Assembly (NCBI RefSeq): GCF_030704535.1
Contig: NC_081807.1
Location: forward strand, 1,591,001 to 1,655,000
Reading direction: 5' to 3'
DNA from: Vitis vinifera
Lineage: Eukaryota; Streptophyta; Magnoliopsida; Vitales; Vitaceae
DNA length: 64,000 bases
Positions 11,441-22,200 of this stretch are shown here, piece by piece; within the stretch, counting starts at the first letter, position 1; each line of letters begins with the position of its first letter. Under the pieces are notes generated by a model. The model saw only the letters and a list, made by a program, of their open reading frames with translations, was not told where the DNA came from and made no database searches. Position numbers and translations under genes: made by a program.

Positions 11441-12085
11441 ATGGGGTGAATAGATACTGTTTAAATATTTAGTATTCTCTTATTTATTATTTGTGTCGAT
11501 TATTTAGGCAAAATACCGTTATTCAAAGGGAGCGTAAAATCTTTAGTATTTTTTTTATTTATTATCTATGTTTACCATCTAATTAAAATACCGTTATTCA
11601 AATGACATTCTCAAAAAACATTTTTATACTGTAACGAGGTTTGTTGATTTAAGATCATGGGATTAATAGATATGATTCAAATATTTAGTATTTTCTCATT
11701 TATTATTTGTGTCGACTATTTAGACAAAGTACTGTTATTCAAAGGGGGTGCAAAATCTTTAGTATTCTTTTATTTATTGTCTATGTTTATTATCTAAGTA
11801 AATTACTATTATTCAAAGGACATTCTAAAAAAATCATTTTTATATTGTACTGAGATATGTTGATTTAAGATTATGTGATGAATAGGTATTGTTCAAATAT
11901 TTAATATTCTCTTATTTATTATTTGTGTCGACTATTTAGGCAAAATATCATTACTCAAAGGGAGTGCAAAATCTTTAGTATTATTTTATTTATTATCTAT
12001 TCATATTATCTAAGTAAAATACCGTGATTCAAATGACATTCTCTTATTCATTATCTATGTTTGCTATCTAGGTAAGATATTATTA
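11441..12085 (+). repeat. Three tandem copies of a 216-bp unit
   Basis: Units begin at 11441, 11657 and 11873 (ATGGGGTGAATAG, ATGGGATTAATAG, ATGTGATGAATAG), an exact 216-bp period; the third copy diverges at its end. Each unit contains two related halves, both of the form TTAGTATT..TTATTTATTAT..GT..TATT/CATCTA..CGTTATTCAAA, so it arose from an older, shorter duplication. Confidence 0.8.
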
Positions 12086-12876
12086 TTGAAAAGTAGCATA
12101 AGCGGAGTCAAGAGAACAATTATATGAAAATTTGGCACGTCTTGTGATATCTTAATTTGATCCCAGTATGATTTAAGGTCATTTATAAATTATACCCAAA
12201 TTTAAAATAAATCATTATATTAAGATTTTTCATAAAAAGCATTGATATAAAAATTAATATTTTTCATAATTTTTTATATATTATGTTTATTTAAAAGAAA
12301 CAAAGTTTTAAAAACATATATATAAAAGTGATTTTTATAATTTATCTAAAATAATGATATAAGTTTGATTTTTGTCATGGTGGCCAAGCAAAGCAGAGTA
12401 GAGACTAAAGGTCACCCCTACCTAGAAAAATCCAATGAGCCAACGGCTCTCCATGACTCTCCATTATCACTCCAACTCTGCCACCCACGGTAGAGGTGGA
12501 GGGGAGGAGGTGGAGGAGGGAGTTGTGAAAGTAGCGTGTGAAAGCAGCAAAAGGCAAAAAAAAAAAGTAAAAGAGGAAAAATGTACAAAAGGGAGAAGAC
12601 CAATGAAAAAGCTACACATAGGAGACCCATTAGGGTCTACTTGGCACAACCCCATCGAAACCATTACCCGATAAAGACGCCTTTTGTGGGAGAAGGATTC
12701 ACCGCCATCCATGCAAATCAAACCCACCTTTGATCTTCATTCACAATTTCATATATTATATATATGTCTACAAAACTCATGTATGTTTTATAGCTATATA
12801 TATATATGGGTTTATGCATGTGGGTGTGTGAATGAAAAATTGGAAAATAGTCTCTCTTGTTCTTTATTGAAGAGCG

Positions 12877-12903
12877 ATGGCTAGGGTTTCTATTCGTCTC
12901 TAA
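12877..12903 (+). CDS. Possible upstream ORF, 8 codons
   Basis: ATG at 12877 reads MARVSIRL and stops at TAA 12901-12903, 380 nt before the UPL3 start. It matters only if transcription starts upstream of it, which cannot be seen. Confidence 0.2.
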   Translation: MARVSIRL

Positions 12904-13194
12904 TTCTCTGTATTGTTTTGTTTCTCTTTTCTCTTTCTTGGGGACTTACCTTTGTTTGTGAATCGGAACCTTTGATTAATTAGCTTAAGAATTACCTAGT
13001 TGTTTGTTTGAATCGGGGGGAGTTTGGGTGGGAGAGCCTAGGGTTTGTGATTTGGGGGGTTTTGGTGTTGTGGGAGCTGATTGGTGTCTGGGTTGGGAGG
13101 AATCTAGGGTTTGTGATCTGGGGTTTTGGTGTGGTTGAGGTGGGGAGGGAAAGATTGAATCTTGGGGATTGTTTTTGTTGGTGGGGTTTTGAAG

Positions 13195-13227
13195 ATGGTG
13201 GGGAATCGTGGATCGGGTGCCGTCTGA
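13195..13227 (+). CDS. Possible upstream ORF, 10 codons, 55 nt before the UPL3 ATG
   Basis: ATG at 13195 in context GAAGATGGTG (A at -3, G at +4; a good initiation context) encodes MVGNRGSGAV and stops at TGA 13225-13227. It is out of frame with the main ORF and so close that it almost certainly lies in the mRNA leader, where it could lower UPL3 translation. Confidence 0.35.
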   Translation: MVGNRGSGAV

Positions 13228-13282
13228 TCGCCGCTTTCCCGGTGGCGAGCAACCGTCCGATTTGAGGGGTGGGGGCTTTTGT

Positions 13283-16200
13283 ATGGAAACTCGGAGCCGC
13301 AAGCGGGCGGAGGCGTCCTCAGCAGCCCCTTCTTCTGGACCCACCACCCGGTCGAGCAAGCGACCTCGTATCTCCTCTTCTTCTTCTTCGACGATCCCAA
13401 TTTCATCGATCTCGACTCGCTCTCGCGTGTCTAGGTCTCAAGACTCATTGGCTTCGTCTACCCCCATGGACTCAACCAATGAATCCTCCGGTTCTGCTGC
13501 CCGTGGCCGCCGTGGTCGCAATCAGGGCGGTGATAAAGATAATTCCGATAAAGGAAAGGAGAAGGAGCATGAAGTTAGGGTTAGGGACAGGGACAGGGAC
13601 AGGGATAGGGACAGAGAAGCGGCGGAGAGGGCATTAGGCTTGAATATAGATGGTGGGGGAGGTGGCGATGACGATGACAATGACAGCGAAGGCGGTGCAG
13701 GAATTTTGCATCAGAATTTCACCTCTGCTAGCAGTGCCCTCCAAGGGCTGCTTCGTAAACTAGGGGCTGGGTTGGATGATCTGCTGCCGTCTTCTGCGAT
13801 GGGCTCCGCGTCTTCCTCTCACCAGAGCGGCCGGTTGAAGAAGATTTTGTCGGGGTTGAGGGCGGATGGTGAAGAGGGAAGGCAGGTGGAGGCCTTGACA
13901 CAGCTTTGTGAGATGCTTTCCATTGGTACTGAGGAGTCACTCAGTACATTTTCAGTGGATTCCTTCGTGCCGGTGCTCGTGGGTTTGCTCAATCATGAGA
14001 GCAATCCCGATATTATGCTTCTTGCGGCCCGGGCATTGACCCATTTATGTGATGTGCTGCCTTCTTCATGTGCAGCAGTAGTGCATTATGGTGCAGTTTC
14101 ATGCTTCTGTGCTAGGTTACTCACAATTGAGTATATGGACTTGGCTGAACAGGTGAATATATCTTTCAGCATGAAACAAATACAAAACAATTGTAAATCA
14201 AATATTGATGGACAGTTCCAATATTGCTATTCTCCTTGTACTTGGAATGCTGCATTTGGTGAATTACTTTAAGATTTCTTTTTTTTTTTTTTTTGTGTTT
14301 GATGTTTGATTTTGCTTCCTTTGCCAAATTTTATTGCCATAATGATGTCAATGTTACAGAAAATTTCCCATTGCCTGCCTGCTTATAGTATTTATGGTTT
14401 TTGTGATGGAAACAGTCTTTGCAAGCTCTTAAGAAGATATCTCAGGAACACCCAACTGCCTGCTTGCGAGCTGGAGCACTCATGGCAGTGCTTTCATATC
14501 TGGATTTCTTCTCCACGGGGGTCCAGGTAAATCGCCATTAAAATTTGTGTGTGTATATTCTTTTTAACCTTTTTGTTGATTATGCACGCTGAGGGAAGAA
14601 TACTGTTTTATATTTTGTGGGGTCATCAAGTAATTTATCTCCTTTTACTATTTGTTTCAGCGAGTGGCCTTGTCTACAGCTGCAAATATGTGCAAGAAAC
14701 TCCCTTCAGATGCAGCTGACTTTGTGATGGAAGCTGTCCCTCTGTTGACGAACCTTCTGCAGTATCATGATGCTAAGGTAAGTTTGTCATTTTGTAGTTC
14801 TACTACGGAACTTATGATCCTGTTATAGTTTTTGTTTCTTCCTCATGTGTCTTTTCTTTCTTCTTTGTTGATTTTTGGTTTCTAGGTGTTAGAACATGCT
14901 TCTGTTTGCTTGACTCGAATTGCTGAAGCATTTGCTTCATCTCCGGATAAATTGGATGAACTATGCAATCATGGACTAGTTGACCAAGCTGCCTCTCTCA
15001 TTTCCACCAGTAATTCTGGGGGTGGGCAGGCATCCCTTAGCACGCCGACGTACACGGTAGATACAACTTTTATTTTCAAAATTCCACATCAAAGGTTTTC
15101 TTCGGGCTCCAAATGTGACTTGTAAGGCATGCAGGGGTTAATCCGACTTCTTTCTACATGTGCAAGTGGGTCTCCTTTGGGAGCCAAAACTCTGCTTCTC
15201 CTAGGTATCAGTGGCATTCTTAAAGATATATTATCAGGTTCTGGCCTTGTTGCAAGCATATCTGTTTCACCTGCTATAAGTCGACCGCCTGAGCAGGTAC
15301 TTGCGCACTCTTCTTGCATGTACTGCTGCTTCTAAATGATTGAATAAAAAATGGAGGATAAATTGTGCTGTTTAAAATTCTAGTCGGTCCATTTCAGTCA
15401 ACCACGTTGCAAGTCTTTTGCTATCACACCCAATTCTTTTTATTGATACTTCTTGTCTTTATTATTTTTTGGATAAAATTTCCTTTAAAATGTTTTTAAT
15501 CAGGTTTTTATAGTTTTCGGTTATTTTATGTCTTAAATGTTGATGGATAGCAGATTTAGATGATGGCATTGAACCTGAAAACACTTCTTTGTTGTGTGTG
15601 AATTTTGGTTTTAATTCCCCTCAGATTTTTGAGATCGTTAACCTTGCAAATGAGCTGCTGCCTCCACTTCCAGAAGGAATCATTTCTCTTCCAGCTAGCT
15701 CCAATCTTCTTGTTAAAGGGACTCTTGTGAAGAAGGCTCCATCTAGCAGTTCTGGGAAACAGGAAGATGTCAATGGAAATGTGCCTGAGGTTTCTGCTCG
15801 TGAGAAACTATTAAATGATCAGCCCGAGCTTCTGCAGCAATTTGGAATGGACCTTCTTCCTGTTCTAATACAGGTAAGTTTTCTAGTTCACTTGGTTAGC
15901 AGCATACAGTTCATAGTTTCTTTAGTTATTGGTATTTTTTCTTGTCAACCAGATCTATGGATCCAGTGTGAATGGCCCTGTTCGCCATAAATGTTTGTCA
16001 GTTATTGGAAAATTAATGTACTTCAGCACCGCAGATATGATCCAGTCTTTGATTAGTGTGACAAACATATCAAGGTACTTGCATTTCAAATATATATATA
16101 CATATATTTTTTATTTCAAAGGTAGTTACTAGAATGCTGGAAATGCTTATGCATTGTTATTACTTGATTCTAGTTTCTTAGCTGGTGTTTTAGCATGGAA

Positions 16201-19200
16201 AGATCCTCAAGTGTTGGTTCCTGCCCTCCAAATAGCTGAGATCCTGATGGAAAAACTTCCTGGGACGTTTTCCAAGATGTTTGTGAGGGAAGGTGTTGTT
16301 CATGCTATAGATACATTAATTTTGGCTGGGTCTCAAAATGCAGTTTCTGTTCAACCATCTTCCAATGAGAAGGATAATGATTCTATAACTGGAACATCAC
16401 GGTCTAGGCGTTATCGAAAACGTGGTGGTAACCCAAATCCAGATGCAAATTCCTTGGAAGAACCCAAAACTTCTGTTTCTGTAACTATTGGTTCACCTCC
16501 AAGTTCGGTAGAAATTCCCACTTCTAATTCTAATCTTCGCACCACAGTAAGTGCATGTGCAAAAGCTTTCAAAGACAAGTACTTCCCTTCAGATCCTGGC
16601 TGTGCTGAAGCTGGAGTTACGGATGATCTTCTACATTTAAAGAATCTTTGCATGAGGTTGAGTTCTGGAATTGATGATCACAAGACCAAAGCAAAGGGAA
16701 AGTCTAAAGCTTCTGGGCATCGCCTTATTGACACATCTACTAATAAAGAGGAGAATTTGACTGCAGTGTTATCCGAGATGTTAGCTGAACTAAGCAAAGG
16801 GGATGGTGTATCCACCTTTGAGTTTATTGGTAGTGGAGTTGTTGCTGCTTTGCTGAACTATTTTTCTTGTGGACACTTCTCTAAGGAGAGAATTTCAGAG
16901 GCTAATCTGTCCAAGTTTCGGACCCAAGCACTTAAAAGATTTAAGTCTTTTGTTGCAATTGCCCTTCCATCCAATATTGATGGAAGGAATGCTGCTCCTA
17001 TGACTGTCTTAGTTCAGAAACTTCAAAATGCTTTATCCTCCTTGGAACGTTTTCCAGTGGTGCTTAGCCATTCATCTAGATCTTCTAGCGGAAATGCACG
17101 TCTCTCTTCTGGACTAAGTGCATTGTCTCAACCATTCAAGCTGCGGCTTTGTCGAGCCCAAGGGGAAAAATCTCTCCGCGATTATTCTTCCAATGTTGTA
17201 CTGATTGACCCATTAGCTAGTTTAGCAGCTGTTGAGGACTTTCTTTGGCCCCGAGTTCAACGTGGTGACACTGGGCAGAAGCCCTCAGCATCTGCAGGAA
17301 ATTCAGAGTCTGGGACCACGCCAACTGGGGCTGGTGCTTCATCGCCATCTACTTCTACTCCTGCTTCCACTGCTCGTCGTCATTCCACTAGATCCAGAAC
17401 ATCTGTGAATATAGCTGACACAGCTAGAAAAGAACCTCCACTGGAGAAAACCCCAAGCTCATCAAAGGGCAAGGGTAAAGCAGTTCTCAAACCTGCCCAG
17501 GAGGATGCAAGAGGACCTCAAACAAGAAATGCAGCTCGTAGAAGGGCATCTCTAGATAAAGATGCACAGCTGAAACCTGTGGGAGATTCTAGTTCTGAGG
17601 TATGCTGTATATTACTCTGGACTAATAAAATGCCTCTATTACTGTCAATAATTCAAAATAAATGTTCTAACTTGGCGAGGTTTGTCCTTGACATTTTCTG
17701 GTTCTCATTAACATGCTTTTAGTCCCCAATTTAATTTTATCAGCAACAGAATGTGGAGATCAAAATGTACCTTAACTTTATACCAGATTGTGTGGTTTGG
17801 GTTGCATATGCTACTAAATTGTTTTGTGACAGTTGAATTATCTGCCTCTCCACTGTTTAGCCCTTCTTCTAGGTTTTGAGTTTGCTTGTGTCTCTTCTAG
17901 TCTTTGGATTTTAGAGTGTGGACTTTAGACTAAAGATCCTTCTCATCCATTTGCTGAAGTTTGGTTCCCAGAAGTGGAGACCTTCATTAGACTCATTTGG
18001 TTTTTCAAAGCTCCTAAATTCAAAGCCTGCTCTGAACTATGGCTCATAAGAGGGTTGACATTGCAAATGTGCCCCAAAGAAGAAGTTCAAAATCTCTTTG
18101 GGACAATAGGTTGGAGAACAAGGTCTGAGATCATTTCCATTGGCTGGAAAACAGTTGTATATCTCTGTGTAACAACACAATTGGCTGAATCCTTTGCTTT
18201 CTTTGATAGAGAGCATCCACTGTGTGGTTTCTAACTTAGCATTTACTTTGAGTTGTCAACAAGCCCTTTATTTAATCCTTGGAGAAGGGAGAATCTTGGC
18301 TAGAGTCTTTTGCTCAGCCTTTGACTCTAGGCATTGTGTTATTCTTATAGATAGTAAAATCTTGGCTAGGGTCTCCTGCTCAGCCAAGGCTTCGGGTATT
18401 ATAGCTCTTTGTTGCAAAAGGTGATGAAGCTTAGGTTTGAGGTTTGCTCCCTTGAAACCCTGAAAATCTAGAATTGATAGAATATCTAGGGGTCATGATG
18501 GTGCCATCAACTTTGGGCTCCATATGTAGAAGTTCAGGTAAGGGAAACAAAGTTGGAGGACTGAGTAGGACCTTTATTTGTCTTCCCTAAGGAAAGAATC
18601 CTTAAAAAGGGTTTGGTTCACAATTAGGAGAGACAAATTGAATGTAATTTCTTTTTTGATAGGCTTAGACAACTTGAAGTTGAATGTAATTAAATATGCA
18701 AACAAAGGGGTAGGAGGCTATTGGAGCCTCTCTTATTAGAGGAAGCCATTATTGGATTTCAAGATGAAGGCAATATTGTGCCAAGTGTTGAGTATTAACT
18801 CTAGAAAACTGCATAGGACATTCCACCTTGGTTTGTTGGCTTTCTGCATGCTTAATGAAACCTCTTCCTCTGTTTTTACTCTTTCATCCCCTTTAATAAA
18901 TTATGATTTCTATGAGAAAGAAATAAACCGGGACACACAAACATTTATTTTCAGCCAAAATACCCATGTAGATATGCTTATCAAAAAAATAAATTGTAAT
19001 AAAAATAAAGAATTTTTAAATTAATTTCTAACTCTTGTATTTTATCTATTTCTTAATTTAAAAAAAAAATTATAATAGATAAAATTTAAAGATAAATGTA
19101 ATTTTTTTTATCATATAAAATTTAAAGATAAATGTAGCAATTGATAACATAAAATATCAAAATTAATATCTTAAAAAGTTTAGATATAAATTATAATAAT

Positions 19201-22200
19201 TAATATAAAAGAAGTCAAAGTTTTCACAAGAAAAAAATTAAATATGAATTATATTTTATCAATATATAATGCATTAGAATTTTTTAATTACAAAATTGAC
19301 ATAAATTTTAAAATTTTTAAACTAATAAAAGGTTACTAATAATGTGGTATTTTTAAAGATTTTTCTGGCATTCTATTAAAATAAAAGACATGATAAAATT
19401 AGTAAGATTTTTCTTATCAAACACTTAGCATCTTATTAAAATAGAAAAAATATATAAATATGTTATCTAACTACCATGAACCACGTAGTATTATAGATGA
19501 CTCCCCTTACTGTTATTTACTGTGAATTTATTTTTCGTTAATGTTGTATCTAAGTGTCTACACCTATAGTTGAGGACCTTTTCAGCCGAATCCTTGTGTC
19601 ATAAGATTTTAGGATGCAAAGGATAAGACATCTAGACACATACCTGCATTTGACACCCGTACTTGAACCCATGTAACATAGGAGATAAAAATTTCATTTG
19701 TGGTTATGATGACTGACGGTAATCAGAAGTGAAATGAGTTTTTGACAATATAAATACATGAATAGATTTAGGATTTTATGGTATTTAATCAAGTTTGGCA
19801 AGTGCATATGATTCTGGTGTAGCCTAGTTGACTAAAGTTCCTTGAGTAGGTCATAAGACTATGGTATCCTTATTTTTTTGATAGGTAAATAGATTTCATT
19901 AAGAGCCAAAGGCTAGAGAAAGGCATACACGGAGTATACCAAAGACATAATAGCAAAAAAACAAAGGGACAAAACAAACATGACCCTTACTTGGTGGCTA
20001 GCCAGTCAACAAAATCTATCAAAGACAAAGTGTGTTCCTCTATATACACCCTAGCCCAATTCACAAAAGTGTACAAAAAAATGGATTTAATGTCTTGATC
20101 ATTCCTCTCCATATCATCGAATGCTCTCCTATTTCTTTCTCTCCAAATGGTCCACATCAAACAGAGGGGGGCAGCTCTCCAAGCTTTCTTCCTTTTCTTG
20201 CCCACAAAAGAACCATGCCAACCTAGGAGGTGTTTTTTCACAGTGGAGTGCATCACCCATTGCACCCCAAACAGGGAAAAAATTAGGAGCCATAACATTC
20301 TGGCTTTCTCACAAAACAGTAGAAGGTGATCTGTGGTTTCCTCCTTATGTTTACACAAAAAGCATCTATTGGGGATGCTCCAACCAATTCTCTTCAGGCG
20401 GTCTGTGGTGAGCAACCTATTCCAAGCCGCCTCCCAACCAAAGAAACTAGCCCTAATTGGAACCCAAGGCGTCCAAATAGTTCTAGCCGGGAAGGGGGGT
20501 TTGGAATCCCTTGAGAATGAGCTATAAAAGGACTTGACAGAAAAGGTTCCATTCTTGTTCTCTTTCCACCGGAACAAGTCCTCCACACCTCTTCTAATGG
20601 TCAATGGATGAAGCTTACTTAATAAGCTTTCGACTTCTCCCACCTCCCAATCATTAAGGTGTCTGTTAAAACAAAGCCCCCAGCTACCTCCTCCTTCGTC
20701 TTCCTCCCAAGCCTTAGCAACCCATCCTTCTTTGTTGACAGAGAGGTTAAACAAGATGGGGAAAGCTTCCTCCAGAGATTGATTTCCACACCACAAATCC
20801 TTCCAAAACTTCACTCTGGTGCCGTCCCCAATGATGAAGCGGGAATGAGAACGAAAATTCTCCCAACCTTTTCTGATGGCCTTCCAGACCCCCACCCCAT
20901 ACCGGTTTCTTGCATCTTTGGAGCACCATCCTCCCTCTTGAAGATCATACTTACTAAGGATAATATGCTTCCATAGGGGCTCATTCTCATTAGCGAATCT
21001 CCACAACCATTTCCCCAGAAGGGCCTTGTTAAAAGTAGCTAGACTACGAATGCCCAAGCCACCTTTCTTTTTATCGGCACAAACAGCCTTCCAACTCACC
21101 AAGTGAGGTTTTTTCTCTAAGGCTCCACTGCCCCATAAGAAATCCCTTTGGATCTTTTCAAGCCTTGCGCACACTCTCTTGGGGATCACAAAAAGAGAGA
21201 GAAAGTAGGTTGGGAGGCTTGAGAGGGTGCTTTTCAGCAGGGTGAGACGGCCGCCTTTGGAGAGGTATTGCCTTTTCCAGAGAGATAACCTTTTCCTGAA
21301 TCTTTCTTCCACTGCATCCCACACCCTAATGGATTTGTAAGGGGCTCCAAGGGGAAGACCCAAGTAGGAAGTAGGTAAGCTACCTATCTTACAACCCAAG
21401 ACCGCCGCGAGAGTCTCCATAGGAATGCCTTCCCCCACTGGTATGGCCTCTGTTTTATTCAGATTGACTTTTAAACCTGAAATCGCCTCAAACCACATGA
21501 ATGTCCAACTAAGGTATTGCAACTGATCTGCATCGGCGTCACAGAAAATTAAGGTGTCATCGGCAAACAAGAGATGGGACACGACCAGCCCCTCACTTCC
21601 TCTTCCTCCCACTTTGAAACCGGAAATAAAGTTTCCATTTCTTGCTCGGGACAACAATTGGCTAAGAGCTTCCATGGCCAAAAGGAAAAGATAGGGGGAT
21701 ATAGGGTCGCCCTGTCTCAGTCCCCTAGAGCTACGAAAGAAGCCCGAGGGGCTTCCATTGATAAGGATCGAGAAGGAGGCCGTGGAGCAACACCATTTTA
21801 TCCAATTTATCCATCTGTGCCCAAATCCCATCTTAGACATCACCTACATAAGAAAGTTCCAATTGACATGGTCAAAGGCCTTCTCAATGTCCATCTTGAG
21901 AAGGAGACCCGGGATGTTGTCTTTCAATCTAGAATCAAGGGCTTCGTTAGCAATAAGAACAGCGTCCAAAATCTGCCTCCCATGGACGAAAGCATGCTGA
22001 GAATCAGAAATCACCTCCCCCATCACTGTTTTCAGTCTATTGGCTAAGACTTTGGCAAGCAATTTGTACACGCTCCCTACCAGGCTGATTGGTCTGAAAT
22101 CTTTTAGATCTTCGGTCCCCTCCTTTTTAGGAATGAGCAAGAGGAATGTGGAGTTTAAGCTTCTTTGGAAGGTCCCATGGAGGTAGAACTCCCTAAAGAG

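Larger units (their letters stand above)
12086..13282 (+). promoter_or_regulatory. UPL3 upstream region and 5' leader
   Basis: From about 12370 the base composition rises toward that of a leader. A TATATATA-rich stretch lies at 12753-12807, and the leader holds TAGGGTTT telo-box-like motifs at about 12881, 13039 and 13105. The last two belong to an imperfect 66-bp tandem duplication (13038-13170). No ATG-initiated frame upstream is in phase with UPL3. The minus-strand frame at 12727-12467 looks spurious. The transcription start is unknown. Confidence 0.45.

Noticed and set aside
12467..12727. 86-codon minus-strand frame upstream of UPL3
   Set aside because: Low-complexity Ser/Pro/Phe composition with no recognisable domain and no supporting splice partners.
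13208..13282. N-terminal extension of UPL3 by 25 codons
   Set aside because: The extension begins at a GTG, has no ATG and no family similarity; METRSRKR at 13283 is the conserved start.
13195..14272. Minus-strand and other-frame open frames over UPL3 exon 1
   Set aside because: They lie opposite or out of frame with a strongly conserved exon and have low-complexity composition.
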